This document shows positions 24,628 through 33,525 of a stretch of DNA of 64,000 bases, one piece after another. The stretch comes from DATCRE01 sp964235605 (GTDB lineage: Bacteria > Bacteroidota > Bacteroidia > Cytophagales > Cyclobacteriaceae), in assembly GCA_964235605.1 (NCBI GenBank), contig CAXSCR010000004.1, positions 62,001 through 126,000 on the forward strand. The letters run 5' to 3'. Position numbers and translations under genes: made by a program. Numbering within the stretch: position 1 is the stretch's first letter; each line of letters starts with the position of its first letter. The notes under the pieces are model-generated. The model ran no database searches. It worked only from the letters and a program-made list of their open reading frames with translations, and had not been told where the DNA came from.

Positions 24628-26439
24628 TTGAAAAATATACATGTCTCGCTTCATATTAAATTTAGTGTATTTAGTCTTTTACTTTTTTTTGCTACGCACC
24701 TCGTCAGCGGTCAATCATCTACCCCATTAAAACAAGAACTCGAGCTTTATGAGCAGGCCGTAAAGAATAAAGACCATAATAAGGCCTCACAATCTGCCTA
24801 TACAATTGCAAAATTATATCATGAGTCTAAAGATGTGACGAAAGGCATTGATTATTTAAATCATGCATTGGTACATCTTAAAAAATCTGATGACCAATCC
24901 ATGATATATACAATACATCACCAGCTCGGTATGTATAACATGGAAATCAAGAAGTATCCAAAGGCTATAGAAGGTTTTCAAGAGGCCTTAATTGCAGCCC
25001 GAAAATCAAAGGATGATTTGCTCATAAAGCAAGAGTTATTGAATGTAGCTAACAACTATGCTTATATCGAAAAATACAAGAAGTCTATTGAGTATGCAGA
25101 GGAGGCTTTATCATTGGCTATAACACAAAAGGATACGGCGTTAGAATTAAAATGTTATCAGTTATTAGCAAATTACTACGACATACTAGGTAATAAGAAC
25201 AAATCTATTGAATACCTGGCGCACTATAACATGATCATAAAAGCGCAGCAAAATGCAGAGCTTGAGAAACATGAACTTAATAAATTAAAAAAATACATAG
25301 ATAAGGTAGGATCGGAAAAATTAGCCACCCAGTCGCAGTTATCCCAGCAGACGAAAATACTGCATCAGACCAACGATGCATTGCGATCTATGGAAGGTTC
25401 ATTACGCATGAAATCAGATTCTTTAAGGGCGGTTGAAGCAATAAGTAAGAATAGAGAAATGGAAATCAATCTGCTTCAGAAAGATAAAGAACTAGCTTCA
25501 GTCAAGATTAAAGAACAGGAGACAAGAATTCAAAACGAAGCACTAATACTCAATTTTATAATTGTGGGTAGTTTGCTTTCAGTGGCATTGATAATAGTAT
25601 TAGTTATTGGCTATCGCAGAAAGATAAAGTCGAATAGAAAAATAGAACAGCAAAATAAAAATATTAAAAGTAGTATCAATTACGCCAAGCGCATTCAAGA
25701 GGCAATGCTTCCAAGAGTAGATCAACATCGTGGTGTATTAGAAAATTCTTTTATTTTGTTTAAACCACGCGATACGGTAAGCGGCGATTTCTATTGGTTA
25801 TCTGAAATTAAGTCAAGTAAAGGAAATGATATCGCCTTCGCCGTAGTAGACTGTACAGGCCACGGTGTACCTGGTGCTTTTATGTCTATGATTGGCATTA
25901 ACGCTTTAAATGGTCTCATCAATAGAGGCGTTACCGATACCAATATTATGTTAGACTCCCTTGATCATGAAATAAGTACCGCACTACGTCAGGAAAGCTC
26001 AGGAAATAACGACGGCATGGATGCAGCACTTTGCATCTATCGTCAAAGTAAAAAAATTATAGAGTTCACTGGTGCTAAACTTCCCCTCGTATATATACAA
26101 GACAAACAACTGGTTCAAATCAAGGGCGATGTTCATTCCATAGGAGGAAGTAAAAGGCATAAGCAAGAGTTTCTATTCAAGAAACACGAAGTTGCAATCG
26201 ACAAGCCTACAATGATCTACCTTTTCTCAGACGGATATGGAGATCAGTTTGGTGGAAAAAAGAATACAAAATTCATGTCAAAGAAATTGAATCAGCTTTT
26301 ATTAGAGATTCACCAGCTACCCATGCCGGAGCAAATGAACATTCTCAACACAACAATAGAAGACTGGAAAGGCACCACCCATCAAACCGATGATATTCTT
26401 GTAATGGGTTTGAAGATTGAGCCTAGTCAAGTGTTTTAG
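24628..26439 (+). CDS. TPR-containing membrane PP2C/SpoIIE-type phosphatase
   Basis: A 603-residue putative signalling phosphatase. In order: a signal peptide ending near HLVSGQ; periplasmic TPR repeats (about 30-220, with repeated A/Y patterns such as YPKAIEGFQEALIAARKS); a coiled coil (about 215-305); one membrane helix at about 306-330 (FIIVGSLLSVALIIVLVIGY); and a cytoplasmic SpoIIE domain (about 370-598). The metal-binding segments are SGDFYWLSE, VVDCTGHGVPGAFMSMIG and LFSDGYGDQFGG. Such proteins dephosphorylate anti-sigma-factor antagonists; the partner is not nearby. The start is TTG at 24628, which keeps the signal peptide. Confidence 0.88.
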   Translation: MKNIHVSLHIKFSVFSLLLFFATHLVSGQSSTPLKQELELYEQAVKNKDHNKASQSAYTIAKLYHESKDVTKGIDYLNHALVHLKKSDDQSMIYTIHHQLGMYNMEIKKYPKAIEGFQEALIAARKSKDDLLIKQELLNVANNYAYIEKYKKSIEYAEEALSLAITQKDTALELKCYQLLANYYDILGNKNKSIEYLAHYNMIIKAQQNAELEKHELNKLKKYIDKVGSEKLATQSQLSQQTKILHQTNDALRSMEGSLRMKSDSLRAVEAISKNREMEINLLQKDKELASVKIKEQETRIQNEALILNFIIVGSLLSVALIIVLVIGYRRKIKSNRKIEQQNKNIKSSINYAKRIQEAMLPRVDQHRGVLENSFILFKPRDTVSGDFYWLSEIKSSKGNDIAFAVVDCTGHGVPGAFMSMIGINALNGLINRGVTDTNIMLDSLDHEISTALRQESSGNNDGMDAALCIYRQSKKIIEFTGAKLPLVYIQDKQLVQIKGDVHSIGGSKRHKQEFLFKKHEVAIDKPTMIYLFSDGYGDQFGGKKNTKFMSKKLNQLLLEIHQLPMPEQMNILNTTIEDWKGTTHQTDDILVMGLKIEPSQVF

Positions 26440-26602
26440 TAGACCTGTCATTTATCATAGATATTTTAAACAACGTTAAGCCGCTTTCATAGCATTTTTC
26501 AGTTAAGTCATTATGCCTTTGCCATCTGTCGTATGAGTATATGCATTTACATCCGGACTCGAAAGTATTTCAATAGCCAGCCAAACCTTTACCGATGGCG
26601 TT

Positions 26603-28516
26603 TTGGCCATGGGAGCTTATGGTGGCAGTGCAACAGACCGGCCACGTGCTTTTCTTAATTACATTTTATTTGATCACAATTTTAACTATGTAAGTTCATA
26701 TGCTGATCGCGTTAGCGATGAAGCCGGTTTCGAACCTAACCAGGATGTTGTTTTTGATGAACTCACCTTTCAAACCAAAGCTGAGCAGGGCGGCTATATT
26801 TATATTTATGTGAGCAATGAAACACCAGGGGTAAAAGTCTATTTTGATGACCTTACCATTAGCCATACACAGGGTATTGTGACGCAAGCCACAGACTTTG
26901 GGGTATGGGGTGATGTGATGAGGCAAGTTAGCTCACCCGTTCAATCTGATAATACCACTTCACTTAAAAAGAACTTGGTAGCACAATACCTTTTCAATTC
27001 AAGTGCTCAAGATTTGAGCGGCCGAGGTTTACACGGTACTGTAAATGGGGCGACACTCACTACAGACAGCGATGGCAATCTCAATTCAGCTTATAGCTTT
27101 GATGGCGTTGATGATAAAATCACGCTATTGGGAACTGAAGACGACTTTTCATTCATACAAAATACAGGGGTATTCACTATATCCGCATACGTAAAGTTAG
27201 ATAACTTGACCTCACGTAGTGTGATCATAGCCTCAGCTTCAACTACCACAAATCGTGGTTTTGCGTTGATGTATGAAAACTACGATGCGCAGTACGGCAT
27301 TCATCAGCTGAGATTTACTTCTACAAATGGATCCTCAGGTTCTGCTAATATTGCTAAGGGAGCTGGCTATAAGATTAATGATACAGGTTGGCATCATATA
27401 GTGGTAGTTGGGGACGGACAAAAAATAACATTCTATGTTGACGGTGTTCAGGATGGAAATTCAACATCCATAACTGTTTTCAGCTCCGGTAACTCAACAT
27501 GGCCCACTGTAATAGGTGCAAACAATGATGTAAACGGTAATACTGTTTTACCATTTAAAGGTTCCATAGATGAAGTACATATTTTTGACCGGCCACTAAC
27601 CCTAGATGAAATACAATTACTGAAAGACAAAAAAGATGTAGAAACTAACGACAATGTTATTACTACCCAACAAAAATACCGTTATGGCTACCAAGGCCAG
27701 TTCGCGGAGAAGGATGAAGAAACAGGGTTGAATCACTTCGAACTGAGAGAGTATGATGCAGTGATTGGAAGGTGGAATGCAAAAGATCCTTACAGGCAAT
27801 ATTGGAGTCCTTATGTTGGTATGGGTAATAATCCGATAAGTGGGACTGACCCCGACGGCGGATGTACCGATTGTCCTAATAATGGTAAACTTGGGGACAA
27901 ATTTATGCATCCTGATCTTGGAGAATTGACTCTTACAGGGATGGGCTGGGTTAATGGCGACGGCGCGACTATTGGAGATGATGCATATACTGGAGTTAAC
28001 GAAATGACACCTGTTGATGTTGGTAAGGAGTGGCTCACAGGTCTTGGACCTCCACACAGAGATTTTTTTCCAGGGGATACCTTTACTGAAATGGTCAAAA
28101 CTCATAGCCATGTTAAGCAAACAGAAGAGATTATTGCCAGAAAGTTTGCAAATAACGAAACTTTATTAGGTGTACATCGCTATAGACTAAATGGTGTCGA
28201 AGGTGTTGGCAAATATTTAAAGGATTACTCAACGTTATTGACTGCAGGAAAGACAGGGAATCTCGCTGTTACATATCTTGGTAGTTATTCCTTAAATTAT
28301 AGGATTTCAGATGTAGATGTAGTAAGAAGAACCTTGCGTATTCACTTTACTGTAGAAAATAATTCAACTGCCCAATCTGCTTTCAGACCTCCTATTATTG
28401 GATATGAACCAGCGTGGACAGAGGGCCCAGGGCGGTGGATTGGCAACGCTTTTCAAACAGGGCCATTGTCTCCTAAATCACAATCTATAAATTGGTCTTC
28501 AACAATAAAGTATTAA
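26603..28516 (+). CDS. 5'-truncated LamG-RHS protein with variable C-terminal tip (orphan polymorphic toxin module)
   Basis: The reading frame is open from 26537, with a TGA at 26534; the best start is TTG 26603, and the protein-like sequence continues upstream of it (FTSGLESISIASQTFTDG). The gene is therefore a fragment of a much longer surface RHS protein. Segments: a conserved pre-LamG block (GGSATDRPRAFLNYILFD), a LamG/concanavalin fold (about 120-335, YLFNSSAQDLSGRGLHGTVNG), and the RHS-associated core (about 358-419, YGYQGQFAEKDEETGLNHFELREYD to NPISGTDPDGG). A unique tip (about 420-637) follows, which I do not recognise; it includes a predicted beta-rich end (LRIHFTVENNSTAQSAFRPP). No signal peptide remains. 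It may be silent or a recombination donor. Confidence 0.8.
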   Translation: MAMGAYGGSATDRPRAFLNYILFDHNFNYVSSYADRVSDEAGFEPNQDVVFDELTFQTKAEQGGYIYIYVSNETPGVKVYFDDLTISHTQGIVTQATDFGVWGDVMRQVSSPVQSDNTTSLKKNLVAQYLFNSSAQDLSGRGLHGTVNGATLTTDSDGNLNSAYSFDGVDDKITLLGTEDDFSFIQNTGVFTISAYVKLDNLTSRSVIIASASTTTNRGFALMYENYDAQYGIHQLRFTSTNGSSGSANIAKGAGYKINDTGWHHIVVVGDGQKITFYVDGVQDGNSTSITVFSSGNSTWPTVIGANNDVNGNTVLPFKGSIDEVHIFDRPLTLDEIQLLKDKKDVETNDNVITTQQKYRYGYQGQFAEKDEETGLNHFELREYDAVIGRWNAKDPYRQYWSPYVGMGNNPISGTDPDGGCTDCPNNGKLGDKFMHPDLGELTLTGMGWVNGDGATIGDDAYTGVNEMTPVDVGKEWLTGLGPPHRDFFPGDTFTEMVKTHSHVKQTEEIIARKFANNETLLGVHRYRLNGVEGVGKYLKDYSTLLTAGKTGNLAVTYLGSYSLNYRISDVDVVRRTLRIHFTVENNSTAQSAFRPPIIGYEPAWTEGPGRWIGNAFQTGPLSPKSQSINWSSTIKY

Positions 28517-28517
28517 T

Positions 28518-28949
28518 ATGTCTTATAAATGTTTAAAATATTTTTCTGTCGCTTTAATTTTATTTAGTTGTTCTCAAGCAAAACCAACTACAGATGAAAT
28601 TGTAGGGTTATGGAAAAGTTCAGATGGCTCTACTATTGAGTTTTATTCTAACGACTCCGTTCACATTATGGACTACCCTCTTAATATAAACAATTCGAGT
28701 TACAAAGGGCTTTTGCGTGGAACCGGTGAATGGAAAATTACGAAAGATCCAAGAGACCGCTGGTGGAGCGTTCAGATTTCGGCAGAGGGCGATAGGTATA
28801 TACCCGAATTGCAAAGCAAGGGGATAGCTATTGAATTACTTATATCTAGGACTGGTGATTTTGGCAATGGATCGGAGATAAAAAGATTATTTGTTCAGAA
28901 AGGTGATCCTGATTTAGACGACAGATACGAATTTAAAAAAATTAGATAG
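28518..28949 (+). CDS. Small lipoprotein, candidate immunity protein for the RHS tip
   Basis: A 143-residue protein with a lipoprotein signal: hydrophobic stretch and lipobox LFSC with Cys18. The mature part is a small beta-rich domain (EIVGLWKSSDGSTIEFY, GTGEWKITKDPRDRWWSVQIS), similar in style to lipocalin-like or calycin immunity lipoproteins; I do not recognise an exact family. Its ATG follows the RHS stop by a single base, the arrangement expected for an effector and its immunity gene. A lipoprotein would act in the periplasm or outer membrane, which suggests that the tip works there. Role inferred from position only. Confidence 0.6.
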   Translation: MSYKCLKYFSVALILFSCSQAKPTTDEIVGLWKSSDGSTIEFYSNDSVHIMDYPLNINNSSYKGLLRGTGEWKITKDPRDRWWSVQISAEGDRYIPELQSKGIAIELLISRTGDFGNGSEIKRLFVQKGDPDLDDRYEFKKIR

Positions 28950-28958
28950 TTGTAGTTT

Positions 28959-29049
28959 CACTAATCAGTCCGCTCGGCTTTGCCTAGTGATAATAAACTC
29001 GGCATCTTGCCGAGCGAAGATTACTACCTAAGTCTTGGTAGGAGACTCC
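28959..29049. other. Hairpin-dense spacer after the RHS cassette
   Basis: Within 90 bases there are several overlapping inverted repeats: CACTA/TAGTG (28959-28963, 28985-28989) around GGC-TTT-GCC, CTCGGC/GCCGAG (28998-29003, 29009-29014, loop atctt), CGCTCGG/CCGAGCG (28971-28977, 29010-29016), and GGAG-A-CTCC (29041-29049). CTCGGC/GCCGAG and CGCTCGG/CCGAGCG are mutually exclusive pairings. No T-run follows, so a simple terminator is not the best explanation. A structured RNA or a recombination site is possible. Confidence 0.45.
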
Positions 29050-29120
29050 TCCAGAGCTGAGAAGGAGAGTAAGTATTGTTGAGTTACTATTTAAAATATG
29101 TAACAGATCCTATTCATCCC

Positions 29121-29159
29121 CATCAGAGTCACTCGAAGAGCTCGAAGAGGACTCTGATG
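29121..29159. other. 10-bp perfect hairpin upstream of the 29.2 kb gene
   Basis: CATCAGAGTC (29121-29130) is the exact reverse complement of GACTCTGATG (29150-29159), with a 19-base purine-rich loop that contains two copies of ctcgaagag. A T-rich but broken stretch (cttcttta) follows, so it could be a weak plus-strand terminator for the RHS-lipoprotein transcript. Confidence 0.5.
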
Positions 29160-29179
29160 CTTCTTTAATCTAGTTGACT

Positions 29180-29773
29180 ATGAAAAGAAATTATATACTT
29201 GTTTTGTTGATGTTCTTCTGTTGCCTCACCGGTTACACGCAATATAACATACCAGTAACAACAACCATGCGTACACCCTACGGTAATGTACCCTATACCT
29301 ACTACGTTCCAGGGCCAAGGTATAATTATAATTATGGGCAAGGCAACCCCAGCGTAAAATATAAGTTCACCATTGAGCTAAAGAATGACAGCTCAATTAC
29401 AACCAGAACCAGAATAAATCTCGATAAGAAAGAAGATTTTTTGATAGTCAAAAACAAGAAAGAAAAAAGGGAAATCAGACCAGCTGAGACCAAGTCCATT
29501 TATCGCATCAACTATGAAGGCCGCAAATTAATTGGAATACCCGCAGATACTTGTTGGTTGTTTAACGTGAAGTCAGGTAAAATTAATATGTACTCCTTTC
29601 TTTCAGAAGAAGAAGATTTAAGTTTTGTAATAGCCATTCAAAGCGGTAGCGACCCCATTGTACCCATGAACAAGGAAACGCTTACAGCCATTATGGGAGA
29701 AGATGAAGATTTAATGAAGCTGATTGAGAAGAAGAAGTTTATAAAGGCCATTCAAAAATACAATAGAGAATAA
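29180..29773 (+). CDS. Secreted protein of unknown function
   Basis: From ATG 29180 the product is 197 residues (a TTG two codons earlier is possible). The signal peptide is KRNYILVLLMFFCCLTGYTQ. The mature part begins with a Tyr/Pro/Gly-rich stretch (YGNVPYTYYVPGPRYNYNYGQ), then a beta-rich domain with alternating charged residues (KYKFTIELKNDSSITTRTRI, REIRPAETKSIYRINYEGRK), and a helical C-terminus rich in Lys (LMKLIEKKKFIKAIQKYNRE). I do not recognise the family. It lies in a block of three secreted proteins in the same direction. Confidence 0.65.
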   Translation: MKRNYILVLLMFFCCLTGYTQYNIPVTTTMRTPYGNVPYTYYVPGPRYNYNYGQGNPSVKYKFTIELKNDSSITTRTRINLDKKEDFLIVKNKKEKREIRPAETKSIYRINYEGRKLIGIPADTCWLFNVKSGKINMYSFLSEEEDLSFVIAIQSGSDPIVPMNKETLTAIMGEDEDLMKLIEKKKFIKAIQKYNRE

Positions 29774-29845
29774 TTATTTTTTATTCAGCATCATTAAAGG
29801 AGGAGCGTTGTGGTATTAAGCATGTGTACTTAGAGTTAAACTATA

Positions 29846-31585
29846 TTGAAAAACTGGCCCATCATATTTCTGCTCATCGTAAGTGCAAATGCTTTTGCTC
29901 AGCAAGATACGTTGACTATAAAAAGTGATACCGTGAAGAAAGGTTATGTGTCTCGCGTTAGAGAAAAACTAAAGGACACAAAGTCAAAATTAAGTTTGTC
30001 AACTCTTTTACAAAAAGATACAATCGTATCGCCTAAAACACAAAAGCTAGATTCATTATCAAAAAACTCAACGCATAAAATTGATTCCTTACAATCGCCC
30101 ACTATTGGTACAAAGCTCGATCACAAAACAGATAGTGTTAATCGGTCAGTCGCATTAATTCAAAATAAACTTACCGTGCCGTATGATACGGTTAACAAAC
30201 TTGCGAGCCATCTCAATCATAAGTTAAAACTTCCAGATGGCGTCCAACAAAAAGCAGATAGCCTACAGGGTAAAGTAAACAACCTTGAATCAAAAGTTAC
30301 CAATGCGCAACAACAAGTCCAGGGTAAAGCAGATGCGCTCCAAAACAAAGTCAACGCACCCATAGATAAAGCACAGGATGAACTGCAAAGCAATCTCAAT
30401 AAATTAAATCCTGAAAATGTAAAAATACCAGGGCAGGAGGAACTTGTACTTCCAAAATCAAACTTACCAGATCTTAAGACAACAGGAATTGATTTGCCAA
30501 ATACATCACTTCCTACCATCGATCAAAAGCTCCCGGTTGTTAATGCGGGAAACGGGTCGCAAAGCTTAGGCACGGATATTCCAAAGGTCGATGTTAATCT
30601 CCCTGCAGGTGTACCAGATGTTAAAAACGGATTGTCTGACATTAAGCTTCCCCAAACAGAGTCTTTGGATAAAATTAAAGATGTATCAGGCGAGGTAAAC
30701 AAACTAGATGGTAAGCTGGGTGAAGTAGAAAAGTACGAAGCAGACCTTCAAAAGTTAAAAAGTGGTGAAGAGCTGGAGAAGCTACCAGAAGAAGCCGAGG
30801 CGCAGTTTAAAAATATGGATCAGATGAAAGGCGTTAACTCAGAGATAAACAAAGCAAAATCTTTTCAGTCCGAACAGGAAGCTCTGATACAACGCTATCA
30901 AAACAAAAAAATGCTGCAAGAAGAAATTACCCGTAAGGCAACTCATATTGCTAATGATTACTTAGCACAAAACCCAATAGCAGTTAAAAGCGCCCAAGCT
31001 CAGCTTGCCAAATCGAAAAGTGGATTTACAAAGATTAAAAGTGTTAAAGATGTTTTCAAAAGGCAGTCAGATGAATTAGAGAATAAGAAGTTCTACCAGC
31101 GCCTAGTCCCTGGCGTTACTTTTCAGATTTACAACAATAAGCAGGTGTCTATCGACCTAGCCACGCAACTTGGTTATCGTTTTTCGCCTAAGCTAATAGG
31201 AGGGATAGGTTTTATTTATCGCACCGGATTCAGTAAAAATTATAAATACTTTGCATCTGCCCAAGGCGTTTATGGCGGCCGTGCCTACGTAGACTTTAAA
31301 GTCCACAAAGGAATTTTTGCACACGGAGAATTTGAAGTGCTAAATATAAATCCCAACAAGGTCTATCAAAATCAAACACAAGAATCAACAACTACAAAAA
31401 TCTACGGCAGCTACTTTGGCCTGGGTAACAAGTTTAAAGTTTCCAGCAAAATAATGGGCAGTGTTCTCGGGCTCTACCGAGTAGATTATAATGGTAGCCT
31501 CCCGGCTATGAACAAGATCAATGTTCGCCTTGGCTTTGACTATGTAATTAAGAAGAGAAAAAAACTGATTGGGATGGGGAGGTAG
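29846..31585 (+). CDS. Secreted protein: Asn/Lys/Leu-rich helical region plus C-terminal barrel-like domain
   Basis: A 579-residue protein starting at TTG 29846 with a signal peptide (IIFLLIVSANAFAQQ). Residues about 40-400 are low-complexity and rich in Lys, Asp, Leu, Asn and Gln, with repeated patterns such as ADSLQGKVNNLESKVTNAQ (likely coiled coil) and Pro-rich stretches (LPDLKTTGIDLPNTSLP). Residues about 430-579 change to alternating aromatic and glycine-rich strands (FYQRLVPGVTFQIYNNK, GLGNKFKVSSKIMGSVLGLY), like a small outer-membrane beta-barrel. A periplasm-spanning or surface-anchored structure is plausible. I do not recognise a named family. Confidence 0.65.
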   Translation: MKNWPIIFLLIVSANAFAQQDTLTIKSDTVKKGYVSRVREKLKDTKSKLSLSTLLQKDTIVSPKTQKLDSLSKNSTHKIDSLQSPTIGTKLDHKTDSVNRSVALIQNKLTVPYDTVNKLASHLNHKLKLPDGVQQKADSLQGKVNNLESKVTNAQQQVQGKADALQNKVNAPIDKAQDELQSNLNKLNPENVKIPGQEELVLPKSNLPDLKTTGIDLPNTSLPTIDQKLPVVNAGNGSQSLGTDIPKVDVNLPAGVPDVKNGLSDIKLPQTESLDKIKDVSGEVNKLDGKLGEVEKYEADLQKLKSGEELEKLPEEAEAQFKNMDQMKGVNSEINKAKSFQSEQEALIQRYQNKKMLQEEITRKATHIANDYLAQNPIAVKSAQAQLAKSKSGFTKIKSVKDVFKRQSDELENKKFYQRLVPGVTFQIYNNKQVSIDLATQLGYRFSPKLIGGIGFIYRTGFSKNYKYFASAQGVYGGRAYVDFKVHKGIFAHGEFEVLNINPNKVYQNQTQESTTTKIYGSYFGLGNKFKVSSKIMGSVLGLYRVDYNGSLPAMNKINVRLGFDYVIKKRKKLIGMGR

Positions 31586-31752
31586 TTTATTGATTTTAGA
31601 AAAATTAAATTGCAAGTAGGGTAGTGGCTCCACGTTAGTTCGAATCGAAGTGTTTTTATTGCTTTTAGTTAGCTGTATAAAATCAGATGGCCAAAAGCGA
31701 AGAACGAGATGAAATTGGTTAGAAGTTGTAGATTACGGCCTTAATTCTGAGT

Positions 31753-32505
31753 GTGGATAAGAAGTATTATATTTTATTTCTTTTAACAGCCATAATACTG
31801 GCATGCACAAAATCCGACCATTATTACTATCACAAGCCTCCTGAAGCGGCGATCTGCCTATCCTTTGATGATTACCCCGTTGATGAATGGTTTAAGTTGC
31901 GTGAACTCTTCCTGAAGTATGATGCCCGCGTTACGTTCTTTGTAACAAGATTTGACACCCTTACCGCCAAGCAGATAGAAAAACTTAAAATCCTCCAAAA
32001 TGATGGACATGAAATTGGATTTCACGGGGCAAAGCATGTGTTATCAGAGTATTACATAAAAGATCATTCATTAGAAGAATATATCAAGAATGAAATTGTT
32101 GCCGGGGTCAATTCAATGAATGATTCTGGTTTTTATCCAACATCTTTTGCGTATCCATACAGTGCTAAATATTGGGGTACCGATAAGGAGCTGCTTAAAT
32201 ATTTTTACGTCATCCGGAGTGAAGTGCCGTATCATAAAGGAGATGATATAACCGAACTCGATGATATATTTTATAAATATGATGGTAGCAGACTACTCTA
32301 TGCGATAGCTATAGACAGAAAAGGTAATCTAGATTCGTTATCGTTGCAAAGGGCAATTCATAGAATTATGAGTCATAAGGAAGTACTCATGTTATATGGA
32401 CACGAGCCAAATTCAACATTTGACGTCTCATTTTTAACTACGATATTAAAGACAGCGAAAGCTAATAACCTTAAATTTTTAAGAGCTTCTGATTTAGTCA
32501 AATAG
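31753..32505 (+). CDS. Lipoprotein polysaccharide deacetylase (NodB/CE4 fold)
   Basis: A 250-residue protein starting at GTG 31753, with a lipobox IILAC at Cys18. The CE4 motifs can be followed: motif 1 is LSFDDYP (Asp39, Asp40), motif 2 is GFHGAKH (His91, His95), and motif 3 contains SFAYPYSA, where a typical enzyme has R-x-P-x-Y; the Arg appears to be replaced. The C-terminal LMLYGHEPNS carries the motif-5 His. It probably removes N-acetyl groups from a surface polysaccharide, in keeping with the glycan locus that begins nearby. The changed motif 3 leaves some doubt about activity. The 167-base gap upstream has only faint heptad periodicity at 31719-31739. Confidence 0.8.
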   Translation: MDKKYYILFLLTAIILACTKSDHYYYHKPPEAAICLSFDDYPVDEWFKLRELFLKYDARVTFFVTRFDTLTAKQIEKLKILQNDGHEIGFHGAKHVLSEYYIKDHSLEEYIKNEIVAGVNSMNDSGFYPTSFAYPYSAKYWGTDKELLKYFYVIRSEVPYHKGDDITELDDIFYKYDGSRLLYAIAIDRKGNLDSLSLQRAIHRIMSHKEVLMLYGHEPNSTFDVSFLTTILKTAKANNLKFLRASDLVK

Positions 32506-32555
32506 AAGTAGGGTTGTTCTTAACGCGAAGGCATAACTTCTTTTGATTTATTGCG

Positions 32556-33392
32556 TCAATGTAGATAATTTGTACAATAGATTACCGACTCAGTCGCGCC
32601 TGGGTGTAATTGATCCTTCTCATACCTACATGAAAAGTTATTTGATTTTATAACTGATGTAAATTCTTCAATTGATTTGTTTGTAAGAATTGGGTGGTAC
32701 TCTATAATCATATTGGAAATTAAATTTATTTTATCATTCATAATTAGATCGTTAAGAATATTTAATTCTGCACCCTCTACATCAATTTTGAGCAGATCGA
32801 CTGTAGTTTTAATGTAGTCAGAAATTTTTCCCGTAGAGACCAACTCGTTATAGGGTCTATCTTCAGTTCGGATAAGACTCATATTTAAAGATCCCGGTTC
32901 TTGCTTCTTTTTGAAAAGGTTCATTTTTTCAACTGTATCACTTACCGCTACATTGAATAAAGTGATGTCTGAAAGATTATTATTTATTATATTCCTATGT
33001 AATAACTGGAAAGTTTCATGCTCTGGTTCAAAAGCTATTATACTGCAAGAAGGATATAGTTTTTTAAAGTACAGCAACGACAAGCCGATATTGCTACCGC
33101 AGTCTATAATAATGGGAGCTGCTTTTGAATTTTTAAAATCATAAACTTGAAATATGAAAATCTCTTCAAAAAGATTAATTATTTGTTGATAGGAGAAGAA
33201 TGCAATATCGAATCCCAACAACTTTTTATGTTTAATGGAAGTATCTGGTTTTATTTTGAATGTGAACTTATGGTACACAATTGAATGAATAATTAATTTT
33301 AAATAACATAGAGTAAGCCTACTCTTTCCGTATGAATACGTCGATGATCGTATTTTATTGAAGACATTTGCGCAGTGTTTGAAGTACTTCAT
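32556..33392 (-). CDS. FkbM-family methyltransferase
   Basis: A 278-residue SAM-dependent methyltransferase. The SAM site is PIIIDCGSNIGLSLLYFKKL, followed by IIAFEPEHETFQLLHRNI and the family segment LLKIDVEGAELNIL. FkbM enzymes O-methylate sugars or polyketides; next to a glycan locus a sugar target is likely. It is strongly AT-rich, uses TTA/ATA-type codons more than its neighbours, and points against the locus, so it may have been acquired separately. It is monocistronic; divergent from the epimerase with 133 bases between starts. Confidence 0.85.
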   Translation of the reverse strand: MKYFKHCANVFNKIRSSTYSYGKSRLTLCYLKLIIHSIVYHKFTFKIKPDTSIKHKKLLGFDIAFFSYQQIINLFEEIFIFQVYDFKNSKAAPIIIDCGSNIGLSLLYFKKLYPSCSIIAFEPEHETFQLLHRNIINNNLSDITLFNVAVSDTVEKMNLFKKKQEPGSLNMSLIRTEDRPYNELVSTGKISDYIKTTVDLLKIDVEGAELNILNDLIMNDKINLISNMIIEYHPILTNKSIEEFTSVIKSNNFSCRYEKDQLHPGATESVIYCTNYLH

Positions 33393-33525
33393 TGGTTATT
33401 AATACCTAAATTATCGCTACAAGATACTAGTTAAGTTTAAAACCTTGATTCTGTTTTGTAGCCGCTGCAACGTTCCATCAATTAATGTATATTAGCATCT
33501 GCATTATTTCAAGCTTTGATTTTTC

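Noticed and set aside
27617..28120. 167-codon minus-strand frame under the RHS core
   Set aside because: It lies wholly antisense to the conserved RHS core and tip, with Ile/Ser/Pro-rich random composition.
29101..29175. Possible short acidic or Ser-rich peptide around the 10-bp hairpin
   Set aside because: Both strands read as low-complexity because of the repeated gaagag motif; stops close by and no start on the minus strand, so the hairpin is the better explanation.
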